NCBI RefSeq assembly: GCF_000740785.1 | Contig: NZ_JFZB01000033.1 | Location: 1-50,356 of the forward strand | DNA: 50,356 bases | DNA from: Paenirhodobacter enshiensis | Lineage (GTDB): Bacteria; Pseudomonadota; Alphaproteobacteria; Rhodobacterales; Rhodobacteraceae | Direction: 5' to 3' | Part shown: positions 33,291 to 43,867 of the stretch, one piece after another | Numbering within the stretch: position 1 is the first letter of the stretch | Layout: the number at the start of each line of letters is the position of its first letter | The notes under the pieces: generated by a model | What the model saw: only the letters and a program-made list of their open reading frames with translations | Told to the model about the DNA's origin: nothing | The model's database searches: none | Position numbers and translations under genes: made by a program

Positions 33291-35126
33291 ATGCCTTACT
33301 ATCGTTCTCGAAAATCCACTCACGGCCGCAACATGGCGGGCGCGCGCGGCCTTTGGCGCGCCACCGGCATGCAGGACGGCGATTTCGGGAAGCCGATCAT
33401 TGCTGTCGTCAACTCGTTCACCCAGTTCGTTCCGGGCCATGTCCATCTGAAGGACATGGGCCAGCTCGTCGCGCGCGAGATCGAGAAGGCCGGCGGCGTC
33501 GCCAAGGAATTCAACACCATCGCCATCGACGACGGCATCGCGATGGGCCACGACGGTATGCTGTATTCGCTGCCCTCGCGCGAGCTGATCGCCGATTCGG
33601 TCGAATACATGGTCAACGCCCATTGCGCTGACGCGATGGTCTGCATCTCGAACTGCGACAAGATCACCCCCGGCATGATGATGGCGGCGATGCGGCTGAA
33701 CATCCCGGTGATCTTCGTCTCGGGCGGGCCGATGGAAGCGGGCAAGGTCTCGGCCGACATCATCGACCACGGCGTCGATCTGGTCGACGCGATGGTCTAC
33801 GCGGCCGATGACAATTATACCGACGAACAGGTCGAGGCGATCGAGAAGGCGGCCTGCCCGACCTGCGGGTCGTGCTCGGGCATGTTCACGGCGAACTCGA
33901 TGAACTGTCTGGCCGAGGCGCTCGGCCTCGCGCTGCCGGGCAACGGCTCGATGCTGGCGACACATGCCGACCGCAAGGAGCTGTTCCTCGAAGCCGGCCG
34001 GCGCATCGTCGAGATCACCAGGCGCCATTACGAGGCCGAGGAAAAGGGCCTGCTGCCGCGCGACATCGCCACCTTCGACGCGTTCGAGAACGCGATGAGC
34101 CTCGATATCGCGATGGGCGGCTCGACCAACACGGTGCTGCATCTGCTGGCCATCGCCTATGAGGGCGGGGTGAGTTTCACCATGGAGGACATCGACCGGC
34201 TGAGCCGCAAGGTGCCCTGCCTGTGCAAGGTCGCCCCGGCGAAGCAGACCGTCCACATGGAGGACGTGCACCGCGCCGGCGGCATCATGGGCATCCTGGG
34301 CGAGATGGGCCGTGCCGGTCTGTTGCACATGGGCGCACGCACGGTTCACGCCCCGACGCTCGGCGAGGCGATCGCGAAATGGGATGTGGCGACCTCGAAC
34401 GATCCGAAGGTCGAGGAGTTCTATCGCGCCGCTCCGGGCGGTGTGCGCACCACCCAGGCGTTCAGCCAGGCGGCGCGCTACAAGGAGCTCGACCGCGACC
34501 GCCAGAGCGGTGTGATCCGCGATGCCGAACATGCGTTCTCGAAGGACGGCGGGCTTGCCGTGCTGTTCGGGAATGTCGCGCTGAACGGCTGCATCGTGAA
34601 GACCGCGGGCGTGGACGAGTCGATCCTGACCTTCTCGGGCCCGGCGAAGGTGTTCGAATCGCAAGACGATGCGGTCTCGGGCATCCTGACCGGCAAGGTG
34701 CATGAGGGCGAGGTGGTGGTGATCCGCTTCGAAGGGCCGCGCGGCGGACCGGGGATGCAGGAGATGCTGTATCCGACGAGCTATCTGAAGTCGAAAGGGC
34801 TCGGGAAGAAATGCGCGCTCCTGACGGACGGGCGGTTCTCGGGGGGCACCTCGGGTCTGTCGATCGGTCATGTGAGCCCCGAGGCCGAAGAGGGCGGGCT
34901 GATCGGTCTGGTCGAGACCGGCGATGTCATCGAGATCGACATCCCGAACCGCACGATCAACCTGCGCGTGGCCGAGGATGTGCTTGACGCGCGCCGTGCC
35001 GCCAGGGGGCCGCTGCCCTGGAAGCCCGCCGCGCCGCGCTCGCGCCAGGTGTCGACCGCGCTGAAGGCTTATGCGATGCTGGCGTCGTCGGCGGCGAAGG
35101 GCGGGGTGCGGATCCTGCCGGAGTGA
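33291..35126 (+). CDS. ilvD: Dihydroxy-acid dehydratase, 611 aa
   Basis: Fe-S dehydratase in Ile, Val and Leu/pantothenate synthesis. Cluster ligands are seen in [20 protein letters not shown] and in [20 protein letters not shown]; also [40 protein letters not shown], and the end [27 protein letters not shown] precedes the ATG. Length fits the family. Its own promoter region of about 100 bp separates it from nikO. Confidence 0.97.
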   Translation: MPYYRSRKSTHGRNMAGARGLWRATGMQDGDFGKPIIAVVNSFTQFVPGHVHLKDMGQLVAREIEKAGGVAKEFNTIAIDDGIAMGHDGMLYSLPSRELIADSVEYMVNAHCADAMVCISNCDKITPGMMMAAMRLNIPVIFVSGGPMEAGKVSADIIDHGVDLVDAMVYAADDNYTDEQVEAIEKAACPTCGSCSGMFTANSMNCLAEALGLALPGNGSMLATHADRKELFLEAGRRIVEITRRHYEAEEKGLLPRDIATFDAFENAMSLDIAMGGSTNTVLHLLAIAYEGGVSFTMEDIDRLSRKVPCLCKVAPAKQTVHMEDVHRAGGIMGILGEMGRAGLLHMGARTVHAPTLGEAIAKWDVATSNDPKVEEFYRAAPGGVRTTQAFSQAARYKELDRDRQSGVIRDAEHAFSKDGGLAVLFGNVALNGCIVKTAGVDESILTFSGPAKVFESQDDAVSGILTGKVHEGEVVVIRFEGPRGGPGMQEMLYPTSYLKSKGLGKKCALLTDGRFSGGTSGLSIGHVSPEAEEGGLIGLVETGDVIEIDIPNRTINLRVAEDVLDARRAARGPLPWKPAAPRSRQVSTALKAYAMLASSAAKGGVRILPE

Positions 35127-35158
35127 TCCGGGGCCTCATGTGACGATGCGGGGAAGGG

Positions 35159-35226
35159 AGGGGGCGCCGCCCCCTCTTTGCCTTTCAGGCAAATTCACCC
35201 CCGGGATATTTTCGGAAAGATGAAAG
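35159..35226. repeat. Dispersed hairpin repeat, copy 1 (divergent)
   Basis: AGGGGGC-GCC-GCCCCCT stem followed by CTTTGCCTTTCAGGCAAA and ACCCCCGGGATATTTT. The CCCGGGATATTT block is shared with two other copies (43785 and 48737, inverted). It follows ilvD by about 30 bp and can act as its terminator. Confidence 0.55.
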
Positions 35227-35274
35227 AGAGCGCGGCGGCACCGGAGGGTGCCGGACGCCGTGCGTGGGTGTCGC

Positions 35275-35670
35275 TCAGAGGTAGCGGCCGCCGCGTTCGA
35301 GGACCTCGATCTGATAGCCGTCGGGGTCGGCGATGAAGAAGAAGCGCGCGATGCGTGCGCCCGCCGGGGCGAAATCGACGATCTTGCGCGGCGCGAGGCC
35401 GGCCGCGGTGAGGCGGGCGTGCTCGGCCGCGAGATCGTCGACCGAGACGGCGACATGGCCGTAGCCGGTGCCGAGGTCATAGGGCTCGGTCCGGCCCTTG
35501 TTCACGGTCAGTTCGAGTTCGAAGCTGCTTTCGTCATTTGCCAGATAGATCAGGGTGAAGTCCGGGAAATCCAGCCGGTCGCGGGTCTTCAGCCCGAAGG
35601 CGGTGTCGTAGAATGCGAGGGAGCGCGCCTCGTCGAGCACGCGGATCATGGTGTGGATCATCTTGGCCAT
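35275..35670 (-). CDS. gloA: Lactoylglutathione lyase (glyoxalase I, VOC family), 131 aa
   Basis: Converts the glutathione hemithioacetal of methylglyoxal to S-lactoylglutathione. VOC fold with metal ligands visible: His6 (MAKMIHTMIRV), Glu in SFELELTVN, His in TGYGHVAVSVDD, Glu in DPDGYQIEVLE. Length (131) matches GlxI. Convergent to ilvD, next to mntH on the same strand. No special control seen. Metal (Ni or Zn) cannot be set from sequence, though a Ni importer lies nearby. Confidence 0.9.
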   Translation of the reverse strand: MAKMIHTMIRVLDEARSLAFYDTAFGLKTRDRLDFPDFTLIYLANDESSFELELTVNKGRTEPYDLGTGYGHVAVSVDDLAAEHARLTAAGLAPRKIVDFAPAGARIARFFFIADPDGYQIEVLERGGRYL

Positions 35671-35736
35671 CGGGGCCTCCTGTTGCCGGTCGGGTTGCCC
35701 TCAGCGATAGGGCGCGGGCGGGGGACCGGCAAGGGG

Positions 35737-37023
35737 TCAGATCCCCGGCACCGGCAAGCCGAAGGTCGAGGCGAGCAGCACCGCGTCGAGTAGCAGGATC
35801 ACGCAGGCGGCGAGGATCGCCACCGTGCGGGTCAGCCGGTGGCTGACGAATTCGCGCATCACCTCGCGCCGGCCGATGAAATAGACCAGCGCCAGCATCG
35901 GCACCGGCAGGGCGATGGAGAGCGCGACCTGCGACATCACCAGTGCATCCGTCGCATTCACCCCCATCATCACCACGACGAAAGCGGGCACCATCGTCAC
36001 CGCCCGGCGCAGCCACAGCGGGATGCGGATCTGCAGGAAGCCCTGCATCACCATCTGCCCCGCCATCGTGCCGACCACCGAAGACGAGATCCCCGAGGCG
36101 ATCAGCGACACCAGGAACACGCCCGCCGCCGCCGCGCCGAGGAGGGGGGTGAGGGTGTGATAGGCGGTTTCGATTTCGGCCACGTCGGAATGGCCCGAAT
36201 GGAAGGCCGAGGCCGCCATCATCACCATGGCCATGTTCACCATGCCCGCGACGGTCAGGGCGGCGATCACCTCGATATTGGAGAAATGCACGACCCGGCC
36301 GCGCTCGGCATCGGAATGGATCGTGGCGCGGTGCTGGGTCAGGCCGGAATGCAGATAGATCGCGTGCGGCATCACGGTGGCGCCGATGATGCCCACGGCG
36401 ATGATCAGCGCACCGGCATCGGCGAGCTGCGGCGTCATCAGCCCCTGCGCAGCCGAGCCCCAGTCGATCGGGGCGATCACCACCTCGACGAGGTAGCACA
36501 GCCCGATCACCCCCACGAGCGCGCCGATGATCAGCTCGATCGGGCGAAAGCCCAGGCCTTCGAAGGCGAGGATCGCATAGGTGACGATCGCGGTGATCCC
36601 CATCCCCCACAGAAGCGGCATCCCGGTCAGCAGTGACAGACCGATGGCGCCGCCGAGGAACTCGGCCAGATCCGTCGCCATCGCCGCGACTTCGGAGATC
36701 GCCCACATCACCCAGACCAGCGGGCGCGGCAGGTGCAGCCGGCACAGCTCGGCCAGGTTCTTGCCGGTGACGATGCCGAGCTTGGCCGAGAGCGCCTGAA
36801 ACAGCATCGCGATCAGGTTGGCGAAGAGCACCACCCACAGCAGCGTGTAGCCGTATCCCGCGCCGGCCTGGATGTTGGTCGCGTAATTGCCCGGGTCCAT
36901 GTAGGCCACCGAGGCGACGACCGCCGGCCCCGCGAAGACCAGCACCGCCATCGGACCGCGCCTGCGACCGTTCAGCACATCCGCCATCGCCGATTGCGTC
37001 CGTGCCGACAAAGAGCCCTGCAT
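35737..37023 (-). CDS. mntH: Nramp-type Mn(II)/Fe(II) transporter, 428 aa
   Basis: Proton-coupled manganese importer. Signature YMDPGNYATNIQAGAGYGYT in TM1 with the metal-binding DPGN, and IGATVMPHAIYLHSGLTQHR in TM6 (MPH). Eleven helices. The ATG at 37023 has GGAAGGA five bases upstream, so the GTG at 37038 is not used. Divergent to mntR; an MntR-like palindrome lies 32 bp upstream. Confidence 0.96.
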   Translation of the reverse strand: MQGSLSARTQSAMADVLNGRRRGPMAVLVFAGPAVVASVAYMDPGNYATNIQAGAGYGYTLLWVVLFANLIAMLFQALSAKLGIVTGKNLAELCRLHLPRPLVWVMWAISEVAAMATDLAEFLGGAIGLSLLTGMPLLWGMGITAIVTYAILAFEGLGFRPIELIIGALVGVIGLCYLVEVVIAPIDWGSAAQGLMTPQLADAGALIIAVGIIGATVMPHAIYLHSGLTQHRATIHSDAERGRVVHFSNIEVIAALTVAGMVNMAMVMMAASAFHSGHSDVAEIETAYHTLTPLLGAAAAGVFLVSLIASGISSSVVGTMAGQMVMQGFLQIRIPLWLRRAVTMVPAFVVVMMGVNATDALVMSQVALSIALPVPMLALVYFIGRREVMREFVSHRLTRTVAILAACVILLLDAVLLASTFGLPVPGI

Positions 37024-37057
37024 TCGTTGTCCTTCCACCGAAATTCGCCGCAGAGTT

Positions 37058-37069
37058 TAGCCTTGGCTA
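37058..37069. promoter_or_regulatory. MntR-box-like palindrome
   Basis: TAGCC-TT-GGCTA between mntH and mntR, contained in TTTAGCCTTGGCTACATT. It fits the TAGC-N4-GCTA core of the E. coli MntR box. Position in the divergent space fits Mn-dependent repression of mntH. Confidence 0.65.
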
Positions 37070-37146
37070 CATTAGTGTCAACCGGCTTCACAGTCTGATG
37101 CGGTTTTCATTGCCACCGTCCTCGTGTAACCTGTCTCAAAACCGAC

Positions 37147-37599
37147 ATGGACGGCCTCATGCGAGTCACCGATCAGAGCATCTCCGAGCCGGATCTTCCG
37201 TGCGACGCCGAGCGTTTCAATCAGGCGCGCGCGGCGCAATCCGTTGCCGTGCTTGAAGATTATGCCGAGATGATCGACGATCTGATCGCCGAGATGGGCG
37301 AGGCGCGGATCACCGACATCGCGAGCCGCATGGGTGTGACGAATCCGACCGCGACCAAGGCCGTCGCGCGGATGAAGCGCGAGGGGCTGGCTGTGTCGCG
37401 GCCCTATCGCGGCGTGTTCCTGACCCCCGAGGGGGTAACGCTGGCCGCCCGCGTGCGGGCCCGTCATCAGGTGGTGCTGGAGCTGCTGATCGCGCTCGGT
37501 GTGCCGGCGGAGACCGCCCGCCTCGATGCCGAGGGGATGGAGCATCACGTCTCCGACGTCACGCTGAAAGCGTTCGAGGCGTTTCTGGCGGCGCGCTGA
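37147..37599 (+). CDS. mntR: Mn-responsive transcriptional regulator (DtxR family), 150 aa
   Basis: Winged-helix repressor of mnt[24 protein letters not shown] (about 53-72); wing [20 protein letters not shown]; metal and dimer helices with the [20 protein letters not shown] motif, whose Glu and two His are Mn ligands. N-terminal 40 residues precede the family start. Initiation may be at 37147 or the in-frame ATG at 37159; neither has a clear Shine-Dalgarno. No SH3-like domain, as in proteobacterial MntR. Confidence 0.9.
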   Translation: MDGLMRVTDQSISEPDLPCDAERFNQARAAQSVAVLEDYAEMIDDLIAEMGEARITDIASRMGVTNPTATKAVARMKREGLAVSRPYRGVFLTPEGVTLAARVRARHQVVLELLIALGVPAETARLDAEGMEHHVSDVTLKAFEAFLAAR

Positions 37600-37741
37600 G
37601 CCGGCTGGGCCTCGCCTGACAATTAGCTTTGATTCGTTGGCGTTTCCTGCTATGGGCGCCCATCCGCCTGCGGGTGGAGCCAAGGGCCCTGCTGGACGAC
37701 ATCCCGGCTCGTGCCGTCATTTTTGTTACAGGAGACATCCG

Positions 37742-38011
37742 ATGTCGATCACCGTCGAAGACAAGAACCAGATCCTCAAGGACTATGCGACGAAGCCGGG
37801 CGACACCGGTTCGCCGGAAGTCCAGGTCGCGCTGCTGTCGAAGCGCATCGCCAACCTGACCGAGCACTTCAAGGTCCACGCGAAGGACAACCACTCGCGT
37901 CGCGGCCTGCTGATGCTGGTTGCGCAGCGCCGCAAGCTGCTCGACTATCTGAAGTCGCGCGATCAGGCGCGCTATGCCTCGCTCATCGAGCGTCTCGGCC
38001 TGCGTCGCTGA
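37742..38011 (+). CDS. rpsO: 30S ribosomal protein S15, 89 aa
   Basis: Primary 16S rRNA-binding protein of the small subunit. Whole-family match: [70 protein letters not shown] at 37742 has CAGGAGA upstream; the in-frame upstream ATG is not used. Followed by a terminator and by the inverted doxX gene; pnp comes 730 bp later. Confidence 0.98.
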   Translation: MSITVEDKNQILKDYATKPGDTGSPEVQVALLSKRIANLTEHFKVHAKDNHSRRGLLMLVAQRRKLLDYLKSRDQARYASLIERLGLRR

Positions 38012-38046
38012 GCCTTCCGACATGGCCGGCCTTCGGGCCGGACAGC

Positions 38047-38076
38047 AAACGCCCGTGCCGAAAGGCCGGGCGTTTC
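38047..38076 (+). terminator. Rho-independent terminator after rpsO
   Basis: AAACGCCCG / CGGGCGTTT (9 bp) with an 11-base loop, 36 bp past the rpsO stop; a weaker hairpin GGCCGGC / GGGCCGG precedes it. It sits between rpsO (plus) and the doxX stop (minus). Confidence 0.6.
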
Positions 38077-38103
38077 GCATTTCCGCAGAGCGGTTCTTCC
38101 GGC

Positions 38104-38436
38104 TTACAGCATCGACAGCATCGCGCCGGTCAGCACGAAGACGATTCCGGGGGCGATGGCATGGGTGCGCTGATGGTGCCAGAGCACGGTGATCACGGCC
38201 GCCGCCATCACCGCCATCGCCAGCACTCCGCCGGGCAGCCGGGTCGGGGGAAAGGCCATCAGCGCGGCGGCGCTCAGTTCGCACAGCCCGGTGATGTAGT
38301 GAAACCACGACGGATAGCCCCAGTGGGCATATTCCGCGGCCAGCATCGGCGGCGCTATGATGTTGAACAGCCCGCCGGCGACGAAGAACGCGCTTAGTGC
38401 CCAGGCGAGGAGGGTCGGATCGTATCCCGAAAGCAT
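38104..38436 (-). CDS. DoxX-like membrane protein, 110 aa
   Basis: Four-helix inner-membrane protein of the DoxX-like family. Helices: ALSAFFVAGGLFNIIAPPML, YITGLCELSAAALMAFP, VLAMAVMAAAVITVLWH, and IAPGIVFVLTGAMLSML; HWGYPSWFHYITGLCELSAA is a family-style stretch. AGAGGAAGA precedes the start. It sits in inverse orientation between rpsO and pnp, which are usually adjacent. Function unknown (family has redox and quinone links). Confidence 0.8.
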   Translation of the reverse strand: MLSGYDPTLLAWALSAFFVAGGLFNIIAPPMLAAEYAHWGYPSWFHYITGLCELSAAALMAFPPTRLPGGVLAMAVMAAAVITVLWHHQRTHAIAPGIVFVLTGAMLSML

Positions 38437-38694
38437 GGAAGTCTTCCTCTGATCATTCGATGGCCCGCCCGGTCCCGGCCCGGAGGCCGACGGAACACAT
38501 GGCGCGGAGAAAGGATCGTCCGGGTCATTTTCTTATTGGCCCGCGAAGACGGGGCGTCAACCGTGCACGCCACTCCTGTCTTCCCAAAGGTCGCGTTTTC
38601 CTGTATGGGCCTTGGCCATCTGCGATGTGACGCCCTCGGGCCCCCGGGCGCATGCAAAGGATAGGGGGCGGCGGCAATGGGGCCGCCATAGGCA

Positions 38695-38726
38695 GGGAGA
38701 CAGGGGAAGGCCCCCTGCGTGCTCCC
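38695..38726 (+). promoter_or_regulatory. pnp leader hairpin
   Basis: GGGAG (38695-38699) pairs with CTCCC (38722-38726), inside which CAGGGG (38701-38706) pairs with CCCCTG (38712-38717). The stem ends next to the AAGGA Shine-Dalgarno of pnp. In E. coli the pnp leader stem-loop is cut by RNase III for autoregulation; a like role is possible. The rest of 38437-38694 shows no gene. Confidence 0.5.
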
Positions 38727-38741
38727 AAAAGGATACGCTGA

Positions 38742-40895
<2,154 letters not shown>

Positions 40896-40915
40896 TCCTT
40901 TCCTTTTCGTCAGGA

Positions 40916-40946
40916 AACGGCCCCGGATCTTCCGGGGCCGTTTTTT
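40916..40946 (+). terminator. Rho-independent terminator after pnp
   Basis: AACGGCCCCGGA / TCCGGGGCCGTT, 12-bp stem with three-base loop, then a run of T. Strongest terminator in the window. Confidence 0.92.
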
Positions 40947-41020
40947 GTTGCATGTCGGGCGGAGCGACGCCACACAGAAGGCCGGAACGCCCCGGGGACG
41001 GGGCCAGTGGAACGGTCGGA

Positions 41021-42130
41021 ATGCACGCGATTTATCTGGTCACCGATGACAGGCTCGCCGATGTCGCGGGGCTTCAGGCCCGGCGGCTGGCGGTGCAATG
41101 GGGCTGCGATGTGCATGTCTTCGTCGAACGTCGCGACCCCGCCGCGACGGTGCGCGAATTCGGCACGGGTGAGGGGGTCGTCTATCATTACGACCAGCTC
41201 GCGGCCGAACTGCCCCCCGGCCTGCCCGAGGACAAGAAGTGGCCGCGCATCGTCTACATGCGCTTGTTCGCGCCGAAGTTCCTGCCCGGCTACGACCGGC
41301 TTCTGTATCTCGATGCCGATATCCTGTCGCTTCGGGCGGAGCCCGCGGTCTGGACGGTCGATCTGCCGTCGGGGCTGGGGGCGGTCAGCGACATCGCCAC
41401 GCTGAGCAAGGCGCCGCAGGATCTGAAGGGCGTGTCGCGCGCGGCGTGGCTCGCCTCGATCGGTGTGAGCTCGGGGCGGTATCTGAACTCGGGGATGCTG
41501 CTGATCGACCCGGAGAAATGGGCCCAGATCGACTTCGCGGCCGAGTTGCCCCGCTATTTCGCCGCTTTCCCCGACGCCGCGCGCTACGATCAGGACTTTC
41601 TGGCCCATCTGTTCGACGGCCGCTGGACCGAGCTGAGCCCGCGGCTGAACTATCAGGCCTATGTGCTGGAGCTGGGCCTGACCTGCGCGGTGGCGCCGGT
41701 GTTCGTGCATTTCTGTCGCACGCAAAAGCCCTGGCACGGCGATAACCGCGGCTGGCGCGCGGCGACCGATGCCTCTTACACCGCCGCCTATCGTCAGATG
41801 TTTCTCGATGCAGGGCTGGACCCGGCCGATTATGCCCGTCCCAATCCGGTCAACATGGTGCGGCGGGCGCGTTACCGGCTGCGGCTGTGGCTTCGGGGCA
41901 GGGGCGTCGTCTCGGCGCGCGAGCGGCGCGACATCGCCGCCTGGCACAAGCGATCCGAGGCATTCTTGCAGTTCATGCAGGAGGGGCTGGCGTCAGGGCG
42001 CTTCGCCGACGAGACCCGCCGCACTCTCGATGCACCGCGCTGCGAGCCGGTGTTCGATGGCCGCTTCGTCGTCGGGGTCGAATGCCGGCGCGAGTTGCAG
42101 GCCCAGCTGAAAGGCCCCCGGCATGTCTGA
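41021..42130 (+). CDS. Glycosyltransferase family 8 protein, 369 aa
   Basis: Retaining sugar transferase of LPS or capsule type. GT8 features: MHAIYLVTDDRLADVAGLQA at the N-terminus, RLLYLDADILSL holding the DxD metal/UDP-sugar motif (about residue 94), LNSGMLLIDPEKW, DQDFLAHLF, VFVHFCRTQKPWHG. The C-terminal 100 residues are unassigned and Arg-rich. ATG at 41021 chosen by the GT8 N-terminus; no clear Shine-Dalgarno. Overlaps the next gene by 8 bp. Confidence 0.9.
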   Translation: MHAIYLVTDDRLADVAGLQARRLAVQWGCDVHVFVERRDPAATVREFGTGEGVVYHYDQLAAELPPGLPEDKKWPRIVYMRLFAPKFLPGYDRLLYLDADILSLRAEPAVWTVDLPSGLGAVSDIATLSKAPQDLKGVSRAAWLASIGVSSGRYLNSGMLLIDPEKWAQIDFAAELPRYFAAFPDAARYDQDFLAHLFDGRWTELSPRLNYQAYVLELGLTCAVAPVFVHFCRTQKPWHGDNRGWRAATDASYTAAYRQMFLDAGLDPADYARPNPVNMVRRARYRLRLWLRGRGVVSARERRDIAAWHKRSEAFLQFMQEGLASGRFADETRRTLDAPRCEPVFDGRFVVGVECRRELQAQLKGPRHV

Positions 42131-42911
42131 TCCCGTCCTGATCCTGACGATGAAATGGGGGACGCTTTACGGCCCCGATTACGTGAACAACCTCGCGCGC
42201 GGGGTGCGGCAGAACCTCGGCCGCCCGCATCGCTTCATCTGCTTCACCGATGACGCGATCGGCCTTGATGCCGGCATCGAGGCGCTGCCCTTGCCCGACC
42301 TCGGCCTGCCGCCCGGCCACAAGGACAGCCGCTGGCGCAAGCTGGCGCTGTTCCGCCGCGATCTGGCGGGGCTTTCGGGCACGGCGCTGTTTCTCGACCT
42401 CGACCTCGTGGTGACGGGCAGCCTCGATCCGTTCTTCGATCTGCCGGGCGAGTTCCTGATCATCCGCGACGACGATCTGTTCCGCCCGAAGCCCCTGCGC
42501 AAGCTGAACCCGGCGCGCGATGCATTTCTGCATTCGGTCGGCAATTCCTCGGTGTTTCGTTACACGGTGGGGGCGCAGGCCTATATCCTCGACGCTTTCC
42601 TTGCCGATCCGGCGGCCGCGACCGCGGGTTACGAGATCAGCCAGCAGTTCCAGTCCGCTCAGCTCGCCTCGCACGGTCAGCTGGCCTACTGGCCGCGGGG
42701 CTGGTGCGTCAGCTTCAAGAACGACGTGGTGCCGCGCGGTCTCGCCAGCTACCTGCGTGATCCGGCGCTCCCCGAGGGGGCGCGGATCGTCGTTTTCGCC
42801 GGCAATCCGAAGATGGACGTGGCGCTGACCGGCGGCGGACAGAAATGGTATCGCCGCATAGGCGATGTCAGCTGGCTGCGCCGGCTGTGGGAGCAGGGCC
42901 GTGATCGCTGA
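42123..42911 (+). CDS. Putative glycosyltransferase, DLD-motif, 262 aa
   Basis: Likely sugar transferase encoded in an overlapping cluster. Begins ILTMKWGTLYGPDYVNNLAR, then RPHRFICFTDDAIGLDAGIE; the DxD motif is in ALFLDLDLVVTGSLDPFF (about residue 92). C-terminal region RGWCVSFKNDVVPRGLAS then VVFAGNPKMDVAL, typical of a family found in alphaproteobacterial LPS or capsule loci. No signal peptide. Coupled on both sides by overlaps. Confidence 0.82.
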   Translation: MSDPVLILTMKWGTLYGPDYVNNLARGVRQNLGRPHRFICFTDDAIGLDAGIEALPLPDLGLPPGHKDSRWRKLALFRRDLAGLSGTALFLDLDLVVTGSLDPFFDLPGEFLIIRDDDLFRPKPLRKLNPARDAFLHSVGNSSVFRYTVGAQAYILDAFLADPAAATAGYEISQQFQSAQLASHGQLAYWPRGWCVSFKNDVVPRGLASYLRDPALPEGARIVVFAGNPKMDVALTGGGQKWYRRIGDVSWLRRLWEQGRDR

Positions 42912-43743
42912 GGCGCTGCGCGCTTTCAAGCACCGGCTGCGCACCCGCCGCGCGCTCGCCGAGATCGCCGGGCGCCACATCGCGGCCCCGGCCGCGCATG
43001 GCCTTGGTGCGGAGCTGATCGTTTCGCTCACCTCCTATGCCGGGCGGTTCCCGACGCTCGTGCCAACGCTGCACAGCCTGTTGCGTCAGGACATGCGCGC
43101 CGACCGCACCATCCTGTGGCTCACCGAGGCCGATCGCGCCCTCTTGCCGCCCGGGATCGCCGCCCTGACAGCCGAGGGGCTGGAGATCCGCACCACCCCC
43201 GATCTGCGCTCCTACAAGAAGATCGTGCCGGCGCTTCTGGCCTTTCCGCAGGCCTTCATCGCGACCGCCGATGACGACGTGCCTTATCCGGCGCATTGGC
43301 TCTCCGACATGGTGCGGGTGGCGCAGTCGCATCCCGGCTGCACCGTCGCCCACCGCGCGCATCGGCTGGGCTGGACCGGGGACGGCACCCTGACGCCCTA
43401 TGAAAGCTGGGAAAAGAACATCGACGGCACCGCCGAGGGTCCGGAAATCTTCGCGACCGGCGTCGGCGGCGTGCTCTATCCGCCGGGCATCCTGCACCCG
43501 GACACCACGCGCGACGATCTGTTCATGAGGCTGTGCCCGAATGCCGATGACATCTGGCTCTACTGGATGACCCGGCGCGCGGGCCATGTCGCGTGCCATG
43601 TCGGGCCGAAGGTGCGGGTGATCGAATGGCCGCGCTCGCAGGGGGGCAGCCTGCGGCTCACCAATCTCGGCGCGGCGGGGCAGAACGGCAACGACCGCGC
43701 CATCGCCGCATTGACCGCCCATTACGGCCCGCCCCCCCGCTGA
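42901..43743 (+). CDS. Putative glycosyltransferase, DDD-motif, 280 aa
   Basis: GTG start at 42901 overlaps the previous gene end by 11 bp. Nucleotide-sugar transferase fold: ELIVSLTSYAGRFPTLVPTL, DRTILWLTEADRALLP, then FIATADDDVPYPAHWLSDM containing the DDD motif (about residue 127), and late GPKVRVIEWPRSQGG. Third member of a coupled trio whose enzymes probably build one short glycan. Sugar and acceptor unknown. Ends 41 bp before repeat copy 2. Confidence 0.8.
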   Translation: MIAEALRAFKHRLRTRRALAEIAGRHIAAPAAHGLGAELIVSLTSYAGRFPTLVPTLHSLLRQDMRADRTILWLTEADRALLPPGIAALTAEGLEIRTTPDLRSYKKIVPALLAFPQAFIATADDDVPYPAHWLSDMVRVAQSHPGCTVAHRAHRLGWTGDGTLTPYESWEKNIDGTAEGPEIFATGVGGVLYPPGILHPDTTRDDLFMRLCPNADDIWLYWMTRRAGHVACHVGPKVRVIEWPRSQGGSLRLTNLGAAGQNGNDRAIAALTAHYGPPPR

Positions 43744-43784
43744 TCCCGAAACCGACGAAGGCCGCGACACGTGCCGCGGCCTCC

Positions 43785-43848
43785 CTTTCGGCTTTCTTCA
43801 AATATCCCGGGGGGCTGCGGCTTGCCGCAGCGGGGGCAGAGCCCCCTC
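43785..43848. repeat. Dispersed hairpin repeat, copy 2
   Basis: About 64 bp: CTTTCGGCTTTC, AAATATCCCGGG, then hairpins GCTGCGG-CTTG-CCGCAGC and GGGGGC-AGA-GCCCCC. Nearly identical to copy 3 at 48737. Lies between the convergent glycosyltransferase and TRAP genes, where it can serve as a terminator. Confidence 0.75.
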
Positions 43849-43867
43849 CGCCCTCAGGGACAAGAGA

